DNA from: Sphingomonas sp. PR090111-T3T-6A
Lineage (GTDB): Bacteria > Pseudomonadota > Alphaproteobacteria > Sphingomonadales > Sphingomonadaceae
Direction: 5' to 3'
Assembly: GCF_000383095.1 (NCBI RefSeq)
Contig: NZ_AORL01000021.1
Coordinates: forward strand, 372,001-436,000
DNA: 64,000 nt
How positions within the stretch are numbered: the stretch's first letter is position 1; each line of letters opens with the position of its first letter. The notes below the pieces were generated by a model. The model ran no database searches and was not told where the DNA came from. It saw only the letters and a program-made list of their open reading frames with translations. A program made the translations under genes and the position numbers. Shown piece after piece: positions 16,953-26,424 of the stretch.

Positions 16953-18355
16953 TTCACGTCTCCCGCACCGGGCTGGCCCAGCTCGAAATCGGACATTGGC
17001 CGGAGTTTCGGATCATTGGCATCATAGAGCAGCGCCCCGTCCACCCAGACGCGTTCGGGCCGGGTGTAGACGCTGAACGGATTGCCGTTCCACAGCACGA
17101 CGTCCGCCATCTTGCCGGGCTTGAGGCTGCCCGTCCTGTCGGCGATGCCGAGCGCCTTGGCGGGATTGTAGGAGAGCCATTCCCACGCCACCTCGTCCGG
17201 GATCGCGATGCCCGCACGGCGGCCGGCGGCGAGGCCCTTGGCGACCTCCTGGTTGAGCCGCTGGATGCCGTTCTGGTCGTCGGAATGGATCATCACGCAG
17301 GCGCCCGCCTTCTGGAGCAGGGCGAGGTTCTCGGGGATGCCGTCATAGCTCTCCATCTTGAAGCCGAACCAGTCGGCCCAGACGGCGGCGCAGATGTCGT
17401 TTTCCTTCAGCAGGTCCGCGATCTTGTAGGCCTCGACCGCGTGGTGGAAGGCCGAGACGTGGTAGCCGAACTCCCTCGACATATCGATGACATTGGCCAT
17501 CTCGTCGGCGCGGTAGCAGTGGTTCTGGACACGGATCTCGCCGTCCAGAACGCCGCGCAGCGTGTCCATGGCGATGTCGCGGGCGGGGGGATCGCCGCCG
17601 TCCTTCTCATATTTGTCCCACTTGCGCTTATACTCGGCCGCCTTGGCCCAGGTGGCGCGGTCGACGGCGATGTTGCCCATGCGGGTGGAGGGCTCGCGGC
17701 CCTTGGAACCGTAGACGCGCTTGGGATTCTCGCCGCACGCCATCTTGAGGCCATAAGGCGCGCCGGGGAACTTCATCCCCTGCACGGTGCGGGCGTAGAC
17801 GTTCTTCAGCACCACCGAGCGGCCGCCGAACAGATTGGCCGAGCCGGGCAGGATCTGGAGCGTGGTGACGCCGCCATTGGCGAGCGCGCGGCCGAAGCCG
17901 GGGTCCTGCGGCCAGACGCTGTGCTCGGCCCAGACGTCGGCGGTGACGGGCGAGGTGGCCTCGTTGCCGTCCGACAACGCCTTGATGCCGGGCGAGGGAT
18001 AGTCGCCCAGGTGGCTGTGGATGTCGATCACGCCAGGGGTCAGCCACTTGCCCTCGCCGTCGATCACCGTCGCGCCGGCCGGCGGGGTGATGTCCTGCGC
18101 CACCTGCACGACCTTGCCGTCCGCGAACAGCACGGCGCCATGATCGATCCGCCCGCCTTCACCGTCAAACACCGTGACGTTGCGGACCAGCGTCGGCACG
18201 CCGGGATAGGGCTTGTAGGTGGAGGGATAGGGATCGTGCGAATAACCCTTGCCCTTTCCGGGGGCAGGCGTCGATGAAGCGGTCTTCGGCGGTGGAGAGC
18301 CGGTGCAGGCGGACAGCGCCAGCAAGGACGCAGCGGCGAACGCGATCCGCTTCAT
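16949..18355 (-). CDS. Amidohydrolase-family lipoprotein (imidazolonepropionase-like)
   Basis: A 468-residue metal-dependent hydrolase, probably acting on cyclic amides or peptides in the periplasm. A signal sequence ends in the lipobox LSAC (Cys17). Metal ligands are visible: HSH at 113-115 in GVIDIHSH, a His in VQNHCYRADEM, a His in SAFHHAVEAY and the Asp in MIHSDDQ. The substrate is unknown. It is first in a two-gene operon with the degenerate paralogue. Confidence 0.85.
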   Translation of the reverse strand: MKRIAFAAASLLALSACTGSPPPKTASSTPAPGKGKGYSHDPYPSTYKPYPGVPTLVRNVTVFDGEGGRIDHGAVLFADGKVVQVAQDITPPAGATVIDGEGKWLTPGVIDIHSHLGDYPSPGIKALSDGNEATSPVTADVWAEHSVWPQDPGFGRALANGGVTTLQILPGSANLFGGRSVVLKNVYARTVQGMKFPGAPYGLKMACGENPKRVYGSKGREPSTRMGNIAVDRATWAKAAEYKRKWDKYEKDGGDPPARDIAMDTLRGVLDGEIRVQNHCYRADEMANVIDMSREFGYHVSAFHHAVEAYKIADLLKENDICAAVWADWFGFKMESYDGIPENLALLQKAGACVMIHSDDQNGIQRLNQEVAKGLAAGRRAGIAIPDEVAWEWLSYNPAKALGIADRTGSLKPGKMADVVLWNGNPFSVYTRPERVWVDGALLYDANDPKLRPMSDFELGQPGAGDVK

Positions 18356-18562
18356 GAGCGCGCAACCTGGAAGTATGACATGCTTGATGGCCCCCTGACC
18401 CTAGGTGCAGCATGGGTAGAGGGCCTTGGCCCGCAAGTTCAAGAGGCGAGGCGGATGGGAACGAACTCTTTTCCCTGCCCATTTCGACGAACATGCCATC
18501 GGTTTCGACGGACGGGGCAACCTGTTCACTTTATCCCGATCCCAGTTGGGTTATGATCGATC

Positions 18563-19807
18563 ATGCAGATCGGTTCTGAAGAGCCTTCACCCGTCCAGCT
18601 CAGCCCGCGCGTCGCGCTGATGTCGATCGCCGGCTTCTGGGCTTTCTACTTCGCGATCACGACGGCCCGCGCGGTGGCCTTCGGCTATGACAACCAGTTC
18701 GAGCTGCTGTTCCGTCGCGCGGCGGTCGCGCTCGTCAGCATGGGGCTGTCCTACATCTTCTATCTGCTGCTGCGCGGGAACCCGACCGCCTCGCTCAAGC
18801 GCACGATGGTGCTCGCGGCGGTCATCGCGATCCCGGCGGCGATCATCTATTCGAGCGTCAACCTCTTCTTCTTCCATGAGACGGACAAGAAGATGGAGGC
18901 CAAATATCAGGCTCAGCATCAGAAGGGGGCGCTTCCGCCGCCTCGTGGGTTCCCGATGGCGATGCCGCCGGGGCCGCCCGACAACAGCTTCCAGATCACG
19001 ACGCCCGTTCCGCCCGGCCCTCCCGTCGCCGCCAAGAACATGACGCACGAAGACGACGAGATGACGATCCTCCAGTCGATCGCCGAAAATTCGTGGAACG
19101 GCTATTTCTTCTTCGTCGCCTGGGCGTCGCTCTACATCGCGCTTTGCTACGCGGCGGAGGTGGTGGCGCTTGAGCGCCGGACAGGCGCCCTGCGTGCCGC
19201 CGCGCAGGCCGCCGAACTGCGGGCCCTGCGTTATCAGGTGAACCCACATTTCCTTTTCAATACGTTGAATTCATTGTCGTCCCTCGTGCTCACCGGAAGG
19301 CAGGAGCAGGCCGAGCGGATGATCCTCAACCTATCGACCTTCTTCCGCACCAGCCTGTGCGACGATCCGACGGTGGACGTTCCGCTCTCCGAGGAGATCC
19401 TCCTCCAACGCCTCTATCTCGACATCGAGGCGGTGCGTTTTCCCGAGCGCCTTGTGATCGATATCGATATACCCGAGAGGCTCCAGAGCGCGTGCGTACC
19501 CGGACTCATCCTCCAGCCGCTGGTGGAGAATGCGGTGAAATACGGCGTGTCGCGATCGAAGAAGCCGGTGACGATCCGCATTCGCGCCAGCGAGAGCGAA
19601 CTCGGCCTGCTGCTCTGCGTCGAGGATGACGGCGATCCGTTGCCGACGCCGGTCGATCACGTCAACGGCACCGGCGTGGGGCTTCAGAATGTCCGGGATC
19701 GGCTGGTCGCCCGCTTCGGCGAGGCGGGGAGCTGCCGTTGGGGGCCTTTGCCGGGTGGCGGCTTCGCCGTGCGCGTCGCCATGCCGATGGTCTGGAACTG
19801 TGCCTGA
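18563..19807 (+). CDS. LytS/YehU-type sensor histidine kinase
   Basis: A 414-residue sensor with about four membrane helices in its first half. A histidine kinase domain of the PF06580 type follows (RYQVNPHFLFNTLNSL, phospho-acceptor likely His229) and then an ATPase domain (LVENAVKYG, GTGVGLQNVRDRL). Between helices 3 and 4 there is a Pro/Met/His-rich loop of about 60 residues that may sense a ligand or metal. The response regulator gene overlaps its end by eight bases. Confidence 0.92.
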   Translation: MQIGSEEPSPVQLSPRVALMSIAGFWAFYFAITTARAVAFGYDNQFELLFRRAAVALVSMGLSYIFYLLLRGNPTASLKRTMVLAAVIAIPAAIIYSSVNLFFFHETDKKMEAKYQAQHQKGALPPPRGFPMAMPPGPPDNSFQITTPVPPGPPVAAKNMTHEDDEMTILQSIAENSWNGYFFFVAWASLYIALCYAAEVVALERRTGALRAAAQAAELRALRYQVNPHFLFNTLNSLSSLVLTGRQEQAERMILNLSTFFRTSLCDDPTVDVPLSEEILLQRLYLDIEAVRFPERLVIDIDIPERLQSACVPGLILQPLVENAVKYGVSRSKKPVTIRIRASESELGLLLCVEDDGDPLPTPVDHVNGTGVGLQNVRDRLVARFGEAGSCRWGPLPGGGFAVRVAMPMVWNCA

Positions 19808-20540
19808 GGCGCCGCTCCGTGCCCTGATCGTCGACGACGAGCCGCTGGCCGTCGAGCGGCTCCAGATTCTGTGCGCGGGGACGGACGGAGTCTCACTGAT
19901 CGGCACGGCGTCGGATGGGGAGGCCGCTCTACGGCTGGTCGAGGCGCTGTCGCCGGACCTGCTGCTGCTCGACATCAGCATGCCGGGCATGGATGGGATG
20001 AGCGTCGCTCGCGTGCTGGAAGGCAAGGCGGCGCGCCCTGCGGTGATCTTCTGCACCGCCTTCGATCAGTTCGCGGTCGCGGCTTTCGATGTCGCGGCGG
20101 TCGACTATCTGCTGAAGCCGGTGACGCAGGAACGGCTCACCAAGGCGGTGGCGCGCGTCGCGGAGAAGCTGCACGCAGGGGGGAGCGGCGAGACTGTTCC
20201 TGGATCGGAGTGGACGGAGGAATTCTGGGTGCCGCACCGATCGGAGATGATCCGCATTGCCGCGCAGGACATCGATCTGATCGAGGCGGAGCGGGACTAT
20301 ATGCGCCTGCGCATCGGTCAGCGCAGCTTCCTGCTGCACCAGACGATCAGCGAGCTGGAGCGGAGGCTGGACCCGACGCGCTTCATCCGTCTCCATCGCT
20401 CGACGATCGTGCGCAAGGACTTCATCGCGAAGCTCCAGCATGATCGGCTCGGCACCTGGTTCGCCTGTCTGGCGGACGGGTCTGAGATGCGGATCGGACG
20501 GACTTATCTCGCGTCTGTAAAAGCGCTCGCAGGGCGCTGA
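19800..20540 (+). CDS. LytTR-type response regulator
   Basis: A 246-residue protein with a receiver domain (acidic pair Asp12-Asp13, phospho-acceptor Asp58 in LLLLDISMPG, Lys in DYLLKP) and a C-terminal LytTR DNA-binding domain (RFIRLHRSTIVRKDFI). The start is a GTG inside the kinase stop region; longer readings do not match the family. It forms a two-component system with the preceding kinase. Its targets cannot be told from the sequence. Confidence 0.93.
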   Translation: MPEAPLRALIVDDEPLAVERLQILCAGTDGVSLIGTASDGEAALRLVEALSPDLLLLDISMPGMDGMSVARVLEGKAARPAVIFCTAFDQFAVAAFDVAAVDYLLKPVTQERLTKAVARVAEKLHAGGSGETVPGSEWTEEFWVPHRSEMIRIAAQDIDLIEAERDYMRLRIGQRSFLLHQTISELERRLDPTRFIRLHRSTIVRKDFIAKLQHDRLGTWFACLADGSEMRIGRTYLASVKALAGR

Positions 20541-20548
20541 CGGACAAG

Positions 20549-20580
20549 TAAAAAGCGCCTCCGGCGATTACCGGAGGCGC
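20549..20580 (-). terminator. Terminator of the UrcA-family gene
   Basis: A perfect 10-bp stem (20555-20564 with 20571-20580). On the minus strand it is followed by a T-run (complement of AAAAA at 20550-20554). It may also stop the plus-strand response-regulator transcript that ends at 20540. Confidence 0.75.
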
Positions 20581-20588
20581 TCATGGTG

Positions 20589-20951
20589 TCAGTGGAGGCC
20601 GACGCGGGCCGGGATTCTGTCCGCCATCGCGAGGGCCTTGCCCTGTCGCGCATCAGCGATGGCGAGCTGCACCTGCGGCGCGGCGCTTTCCAAGGCGACC
20701 TGACGGCAGGCATCGCTCTGCCGCACGGCCGAAAGATCGCGGGCATCCGGGGCGCCGCAGACCTTCTTCGCGGCATGGGCGACGCGGGTGTGCAGCGTCT
20801 GGATGCCCGCATCGGTTGCGAGGTTAAGGTCCGCGATGTGGACGATCGCGCTCTGGCCGTCGGCGACGGGAGCCGCAAGAGCCGGCGCGGCGAGGGCGGA
20901 GGCGGCGGACAATGCGACGGAAACGCTGGTATGGACGAACCGGGTGACCAT
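20589..20951 (-). CDS. UrcA-family exported protein
   Basis: A 120-residue protein with a signal peptide (cleaved near ALAAP) and the UrcA pattern: TDAGIQTLHTRVAHAAKKVCG, then an aligned second cysteine (Cys65 and Cys82, probably a disulfide). The family is common in Sphingomonadales and Caulobacterales and has no defined function. Single gene. Confidence 0.85.
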   Translation of the reverse strand: MVTRFVHTSVSVALSAASALAAPALAAPVADGQSAIVHIADLNLATDAGIQTLHTRVAHAAKKVCGAPDARDLSAVRQSDACRQVALESAAPQVQLAIADARQGKALAMADRIPARVGLH

Positions 20952-21373
20952 GATCCATGCTCCTCAAAAACTTGGCCGGGGCCTGGCCCGGCGCGTTTGC
21001 GATGTCTTCGCGGGCTTTCCCCTCCCGACCTCGCAGGACCGCACCATAAGGAGCCCCTCCGCGACTGACCCATGAGGTTCGACCGGAGGTGCCCGCCGCT
21101 CTGCCGACAACGGCCGGACCTGACGAACGACAGGCTCCCATCGACGAATGACCTGGAATGAGGCGTTTGAGGGCCGTCGCGGGCAAGGGATCGAGCCTCC
21201 TGCCCCGCAGCGGGAGTGACTCTCCTTCACTTCGTGGAGATGGCTAATCCGAAGGGATTAGCGTGACCGCGGTGCGTTCCTGCGAAGGTGTGTAGCCCCG
21301 AAAGGGCGATGTCCCACCCCCAGGGAGCGGACTACACCCTTGACCCGACGACAGGCTCGGGGGCGGCGATATC
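20952..21373. other. Intergenic region with a folded leader ahead of the EPS locus
   Basis: These 422 bases contain no convincing gene. The left part should hold the minus-strand UrcA promoter. The right part holds four successive hairpins: 21198-21214, 21221-21240, 21244-21261 (CTAATCC with GGATTAG) and 21285-21341. The last has a 10-bp outer stem with one bulge enclosing a CCC-GAAA-GGG hairpin and a TCCC/GGGA hairpin, which makes a three-way junction. It ends 32 bases before the first EPS gene. Confidence 0.5.
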
Positions 21374-22675
21374 GTGACGACTCTCGTCAGGCAGGCGGTG
21401 GCGCGGGCAGGGCGTCCGCAGGGAACGGACACGCCCTGGATCATCCTCGGCGGGATATTCTTCTCCTGCTATCTGACCTGGCGCCCCATACAGGACGTCA
21501 TGTTCACGCTGAGCGACGCGCTGTTCCTGCTGGGATTGCTCGTCCTCGTCATCCAGCACCGCATTCCGCTGGAGCCGCTGCGCTTTCTCACCCCCTTCTG
21601 GCTCGCGGGGTTCGCGATGCTGGCGATCGGCCTGCTGATCGGATCGATCGGCTGCCCGATGCCGTGGCGGTGGCTGATCGTGGCTGGGCAGTATCTCTTC
21701 GCCTGGGTCGTCCTGCCTCTGATCGTGATGCGGCGCGGGCCGGAGCAGACGGTGCAGATGCTCAAGGCCTTCACCTGGGGCGTGTTCGCGATGAACCTGT
21801 TCGGGGCCTATATCTGGTTCAACTACACCGGCTCGTTCGAGGAGGCCCGTAGCCTGCTCGGTATCGATTTCCTGTCGGGCGGACGCCGGCTGGGCGCCTT
21901 CACGGCGGATGCGAACTGGAACGGGGCCGTTCTCGCCATGGCCGTGCCCGCCGCCTTCTATCTGCGCGCCAAGAAGGAGATCGGAAATTTCCTGCTGCTG
22001 TTGTGGCTTGCGGTGCTGGTGCTGGGCGTCATCCTGACAGCCTCGGTCACGGCCTTCACAGGGTGCTCGGCGGCGGTGCTCACCTTCATGGCGGTGGGCG
22101 GCATCCGGCCGAGCTTCCGCACGATGCTGCTCCTGCTGGCCGGAGGCGCGCTGCTCGCCTTTCTCTATTTCGAGAATGGGGGCGAGTTGCCCAGGATATT
22201 CGTCAATCGCGTGGGCAATGCCATCGATCGTGGCGACATTTCCGAAGCGGGCACGTTCGAGGGGCGGATGGCGCTCATCCGCGAGGCCTGGGGGATGGTG
22301 GAAAGCCATATGCTGGTGGGCGTCGGCGCTGACCAGTATCGCGAGATCAGCATCTACAAGGCGCCTGTCCACAACATGTACCTGCTGCTTTGGGCCGAGG
22401 GCGGGCTGATCGCAATGTTCGGCTGGGTGCTGATGATGGCGGTGCTGCTTGCCGCGGCCATCCGGGCCTATCCGCGAGATCGGCTGGCGACCGCGCTGAC
22501 GCTCTCCACCACCACCACCTTCCTGATCGCAACCACGGCGAGCCCGCATATGTATGCGCGGCTCTGGTCCGTGCCGGTGCTGATCGCGCTGGCGGTGTCG
22601 ATCGAGGTGGCGTTGGACGTCGGGCCCGCGCAGCGGCGTCGCAGCGTGCTGAGGCGGGCCGAGCAGGCGCTCTGA
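21374..22675 (+). CDS. Wzy/O-antigen ligase-family membrane protein
   Basis: A 433-residue inner-membrane protein with about ten helices and a large periplasmic loop (GTFEGRMALIREAWGMVESHMLVGVGADQY, then PVHNMYLLLWAEGG). This loop is typical of Wzy_C/WaaL enzymes that polymerise or ligate undecaprenol-linked glycans. Because the locus encodes Wza, Wzc and Wzx homologues, EPS polymerase is the more likely role. The ATG overlaps the next gene's start (TGATG). It is the first gene of the locus. Confidence 0.85.
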   Translation: MTTLVRQAVARAGRPQGTDTPWIILGGIFFSCYLTWRPIQDVMFTLSDALFLLGLLVLVIQHRIPLEPLRFLTPFWLAGFAMLAIGLLIGSIGCPMPWRWLIVAGQYLFAWVVLPLIVMRRGPEQTVQMLKAFTWGVFAMNLFGAYIWFNYTGSFEEARSLLGIDFLSGGRRLGAFTADANWNGAVLAMAVPAAFYLRAKKEIGNFLLLLWLAVLVLGVILTASVTAFTGCSAAVLTFMAVGGIRPSFRTMLLLLAGGALLAFLYFENGGELPRIFVNRVGNAIDRGDISEAGTFEGRMALIREAWGMVESHMLVGVGADQYREISIYKAPVHNMYLLLWAEGGLIAMFGWVLMMAVLLAAAIRAYPRDRLATALTLSTTTTFLIATTASPHMYARLWSVPVLIALAVSIEVALDVGPAQRRRSVLRRAEQAL

Positions 22676-23823
22676 TGGAGTGGCGGCCGCGCCAGGACCC
22701 CGCAGCGGACAACGTCCAGCCGGGCGCGAGGAGGCTGCATATCGCAATGGTGCTGGCCGGGCTGGGTGCCGGCGGGGCGGAGCGGGTCGTGAGCCTGATC
22801 TCCGGCCGCTGGGCGGAAGAGGGGCACCGTATCACCATCGTAGCCTTCGATCGTGGCGACGCGCCCGTCTTCCACGCGATCGATCCGCGCATTCGCCTCG
22901 TGCGGCTCGGTATCAAGCCCGGCGGAGGCGGCCGGCTGGCGGGCGCGGGCTCGATGCTCCGGCGGATTGCCGCGCTGCGGGGGACGCTGGCGGAACTGGC
23001 GCCTGACGTCACCATATCCTTCCTCACCAAGATCAACGTGCTGACGCTGCTGGCGAACCTCGGCACTGGTCGGCGGGTGATCGTCTCGGAACGCAACAAC
23101 CCCCGGATGCAGCAGGCCAACCGCGTTTGGACGATGCTTCTCGCGCGGCTGCACTGGCGCGCGGACGGGATCGTCATGCAGACGCAGGCGAGCCTCGGCT
23201 GCCTCGGTTCTGCGGCGCGGCGGCGGGCGTCCGTCATTCCCAATCCGATCTCCGTCCGCCCGATCGAGAGGCCGCCGCATGACGGTCATGTGCTGGCGGC
23301 GACGGGGCGGCTGACGCGGCAAAAGGGTTTCGACATGCTGATCGATGCCTTCACCCTCGTCGCACCGCTTCATCCCGACTGGAGGCTGGAGATATGGGGC
23401 GAAGGCGAGGACCGTTCGCTGCTGGAGGACCGGATCGAGCAGCATCGAATGGCGGACCGGATCAGCCTGCGCGGGAACAGCCGCTCGCCCGACGAATGGG
23501 TGGGGCAGGCGGACGCCTTCGTGCTTTCCTCCCGCTATGAGGGCTTCTGCAATGCGTTGGGCGAAGCGATGGCGGCGGGCCTTCCGGTGGCGGCCTTCAA
23601 CTGCGACTTCGGGCCCGCCGAGATGATCCGGCCGGAAGAGGACGGCCTGCTTGTCCCCGAAGCTGACGTGCCGGGGCTGGCGGGAGCACTTGGGCGGTTG
23701 ATGGGCGATGAGGCGCTGCGCGCCCGGCTCGGCGAGGCTGCCGAACGATCCGCCCGACGCTATCGCCCGGAGGCTATCCAGCAGCGCTGGGACGATCTGC
23801 TCGCCGGGATGGGTGTCCGCTGA
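22675..23823 (+). CDS. Glycosyltransferase family 4
   Basis: A 382-residue cytosolic GT-B enzyme that adds one sugar to the lipid-linked repeat unit. Seen: the acceptor-site GLGAGGAERVV near residue 30, the donor-domain start ATGRLTRQKGFDML, and the ExxGxxxxEA-type signature SRYEGFCNALGEAMAAGLPV. Its start codon shares one base with the stop of the polymerase gene, so the two are translationally coupled. Sugar and linkage are unknown. Confidence 0.9.
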   Translation: MEWRPRQDPAADNVQPGARRLHIAMVLAGLGAGGAERVVSLISGRWAEEGHRITIVAFDRGDAPVFHAIDPRIRLVRLGIKPGGGGRLAGAGSMLRRIAALRGTLAELAPDVTISFLTKINVLTLLANLGTGRRVIVSERNNPRMQQANRVWTMLLARLHWRADGIVMQTQASLGCLGSAARRRASVIPNPISVRPIERPPHDGHVLAATGRLTRQKGFDMLIDAFTLVAPLHPDWRLEIWGEGEDRSLLEDRIEQHRMADRISLRGNSRSPDEWVGQADAFVLSSRYEGFCNALGEAMAAGLPVAAFNCDFGPAEMIRPEEDGLLVPEADVPGLAGALGRLMGDEALRARLGEAAERSARRYRPEAIQQRWDDLLAGMGVR

Positions 23824-25146
23824 TCAGGGATGCGCGATCCGCTCCTTGCTGAGATCGTCGAGGAACTCGTCCAGATTGGTCCAGCCGCTGGCGTCATGGT
23901 GGCCCCAGGCATCGAACTTGTCCGGATTGAGCCCGTGGGCCACCTCCCAGTCGTCGGCCATGCCGTCATTGTCGCGGTCGGTATAGGGCTTGCCGGAGGC
24001 GATCGCGGGCAGGTCGCCGAAGCCCGAGACGATATGGCCGGACCGGCTGCGGACCTCGCCGACGATCCGACGGTCCACCGCGTCGCGGGGCAGCGCGCCG
24101 GAATGGGCGAGCACCTCCTCATAAGCCGCCTGCGCGCTGGTGACCGGAACGGTGATCGGGCAGGGCGGCGACGGCACACGGACCGCCGCCACGCCCTCAT
24201 TCTCCGCCAGCAATCCGTCGAAGATATTGCCCTTGTCGTACAGCCGCGCATGGCCGGTGCTTCCCAGCGCATGATAGACCAGCGCATGGGCGTAGCCGGG
24301 CTTGCTGTTCGGGCCTGCGCGGAAATAGTTGCCGACGATGCTCACCGGCGTGCCGCCGTAGCTCTCCCATATCTCCGCGAACTCGACGACCCCGTTGTAG
24401 AGCACGTTGTTCACGATCTCGACGCAGGAACCGCGCGGGAAGTTGATGTCCGGGTTCCGGTCGCCATTATGGGCGCAGAGATTGCGGATGAAGCTGACAT
24501 GCTGCGGCCCAGTCGGGTCGCTGGCGAGCAGAGCGCATTTGTCGTGCTTGGGGATGCCCTCGGCGAAGATCGAGTTGGAGATGGTGATCTCGTCGTTCTG
24601 GGCATAGCCGCCGATATTCTCGTCCAGCGACCAGGACGTGCTGACATGATCGATCATCACGCGGCGGCTGTTCTCGATGGTGATGCCGCTGTTGGACTCG
24701 CGCTGCTCGCCACGCCGGTCGGGCCGCACCCGGATGTAGCGGATGATGACGTCATGCGTGTTCTTGATGACGAGCGGGGTGAAGCCGTCCGGCCCGCCAT
24801 TGTGCGTGAGGAGGATGCCGCCGCCCGGCGCGGTCTGCCCCGCGATGGTGATGTAGGGATTGACGATGATCGGCCTTTTGGTCGTGTAGCGGATCACGCC
24901 GCCCACCCGGAAGATGCACACCCGCGGGCCACGCGCGTCGATGCAGGCGCGGAGCGATCCGGAGCCCGAATCCGCTAGCGTGGTGACCGGAATGATCCGC
25001 CCGCCGCGCCCGCCGATGGAGGTGCGGCCATAGCCCTCGGCACCCGGAAACGCCTCCTTCTGCGCGATGGGAGCGGCGGCGGCCGCTTCGCCGAGCAGCA
25101 TCAGCAGCGTGGCCATGACCCAGAGCAGCAACCGTTTCCGGTCCAT
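23824..25146 (-). CDS. Exported pectate-lyase-like parallel beta-helix protein
   Basis: A 440-residue protein with a signal peptide and a right-handed beta-helix core like polysaccharide lyase family 1. Markers are FPGAEGYGRTSIGGRGG, GTLRACID-type residues, ITIAGQTAPGGGILL, VIIRYIRVRPD and MIDHVSTSWSLDE. The C-terminus has a calcium-loop-like DRDNDGMADDWE repeat. It lies in an operon with the beta-barrel and Wza-like genes, so its likely substrate is the exported polymer, as for the lyases in sphingan clusters. True pectin cleavage is possible but unsupported by neighbours. Confidence 0.82.
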   Translation of the reverse strand: MDRKRLLLWVMATLLMLLGEAAAAAPIAQKEAFPGAEGYGRTSIGGRGGRIIPVTTLADSGSGSLRACIDARGPRVCIFRVGGVIRYTTKRPIIVNPYITIAGQTAPGGGILLTHNGGPDGFTPLVIKNTHDVIIRYIRVRPDRRGEQRESNSGITIENSRRVMIDHVSTSWSLDENIGGYAQNDEITISNSIFAEGIPKHDKCALLASDPTGPQHVSFIRNLCAHNGDRNPDINFPRGSCVEIVNNVLYNGVVEFAEIWESYGGTPVSIVGNYFRAGPNSKPGYAHALVYHALGSTGHARLYDKGNIFDGLLAENEGVAAVRVPSPPCPITVPVTSAQAAYEEVLAHSGALPRDAVDRRIVGEVRSRSGHIVSGFGDLPAIASGKPYTDRDNDGMADDWEVAHGLNPDKFDAWGHHDASGWTNLDEFLDDLSKERIAHP

Positions 25147-25157
25147 GTGCCTGTCCT

Positions 25158-26420
25158 CTAATAAGCGAAGCGTATACCGAGCTGTGTCTGCCAGCGGTGG
25201 AAGCGATCCACCTGCTGGTCCGCGCCGCGATGCGTGTAGGTGGTGTTGAGGATCAGCGTGAGAAATCGGTTCATCAGATAGCGCGCCTCGGCCGTGCCGC
25301 TGACGTAGCGCTGATCATGGTCGATCGAGCCGCGATAGTGGATGTTATCGATCGCGACGCCTGCGTGGAGGATCAGGTTGTGCCGCGCCTCCTGATCGAT
25401 GGAGACGCCGGCACGCGTATCGATACGGCCGATAGCGCCGTTGCGGATCGTGGCGACATCGCCCCGGAACACGTCAGCAGTCACACTGGTCCTCACGCCC
25501 GGATGCCAGACGAGCCGCCCGCTGGCCGCGAGCCCGGTGAAGGATTTCAGTCGGCGGTCGTCAGGATCGGATGAAAAGACACCCGCGCCGATATTGCCCT
25601 GAAGCCGGTTGGTGATGTCGAAGGACAGGCCGGCCAGCGCACCGCTTGTGGTCGCGTCACGGTTGACGCCGTTGCGATCGACGCGCAGGCGCGCATCGCG
25701 GCGGTTGACGAAGGGCTCGATATAGACGGCCACGCGCTTCGTGACGTTGAGCAGGCCTCGCACGGAGGCGCGATAGGTTGTCATGTCCCGATCCGCGTCG
25801 ACTGTCGGCAGATAGTCCAGATGGCTGACGGTGACGCGCGCGATCACGCCGGCTCGCCCGCCCTTGTAGGCATAGCTGAAGTCGCCCGTCGCGAGGTTGA
25901 TGAGCGCGGGCGGCAGGGATCGATCGAAGTCGGCTTCGGGATCGCTCCGGCGCTCATAGGTGCGATCGAAGGTGACGGTTGCGTTGAGCGTCTGGCTGTC
26001 GCCGAACGTCTTGGTGGCGTCGGCCTTGGCGCCGAAGGTGTTGACGTTCTCCCGCGGCGTGTCGGCGTAGCGGATGAGGTCGGCGTGGAGGTCCGTCTTG
26101 AGATCGAAGGTGGAGCGCTTGAGTTCGCCGGTCAGGCGCGGCTGGATGTCGAAGATGGTGTCGCCCTTCCGCCGATCGGGCGTGGCGAAGATATTGTCGT
26201 TGTAGGTCGCGTCCGCCTCAAGGCTCGGCACGAGGAGGAAGCCGCCCGCCGTCAGCGTGCGCGGCTCGTAGCCGGGGCGGGGCAGGCTCATGATCGATGT
26301 GTCGCGCTGCTCGTCCTGCCCCATCAGCGGGGTGGCGCCCAGACAAAGGATGGAGAGGGCCAGCATCGGGCCGGCCCCCGGCGTAAGCGCCGCTCCGAAG
26401 AGCCTGATCCTGCGGTTCAC
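25158..26420 (-). CDS. Outer-membrane beta-barrel protein of the EPS locus
   Basis: A 420-residue protein with an N-terminal signal sequence and alternating amphipathic strands through to a terminal aromatic (ends GIRFAY). It resembles the beta-barrel porin-2 type proteins found in exopolysaccharide clusters, thought to help polymer leave the cell. The start is probably GTG 26420, four bases after the Wza-like stop; a Met 18 codons later is an alternative. Confidence 0.78.
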   Translation of the reverse strand: MNRRIRLFGAALTPGAGPMLALSILCLGATPLMGQDEQRDTSIMSLPRPGYEPRTLTAGGFLLVPSLEADATYNDNIFATPDRRKGDTIFDIQPRLTGELKRSTFDLKTDLHADLIRYADTPRENVNTFGAKADATKTFGDSQTLNATVTFDRTYERRSDPEADFDRSLPPALINLATGDFSYAYKGGRAGVIARVTVSHLDYLPTVDADRDMTTYRASVRGLLNVTKRVAVYIEPFVNRRDARLRVDRNGVNRDATTSGALAGLSFDITNRLQGNIGAGVFSSDPDDRRLKSFTGLAASGRLVWHPGVRTSVTADVFRGDVATIRNGAIGRIDTRAGVSIDQEARHNLILHAGVAIDNIHYRGSIDHDQRYVSGTAEARYLMNRFLTLILNTTYTHRGADQQVDRFHRWQTQLGIRFAY

Positions 26421-26424
26421 AGGC

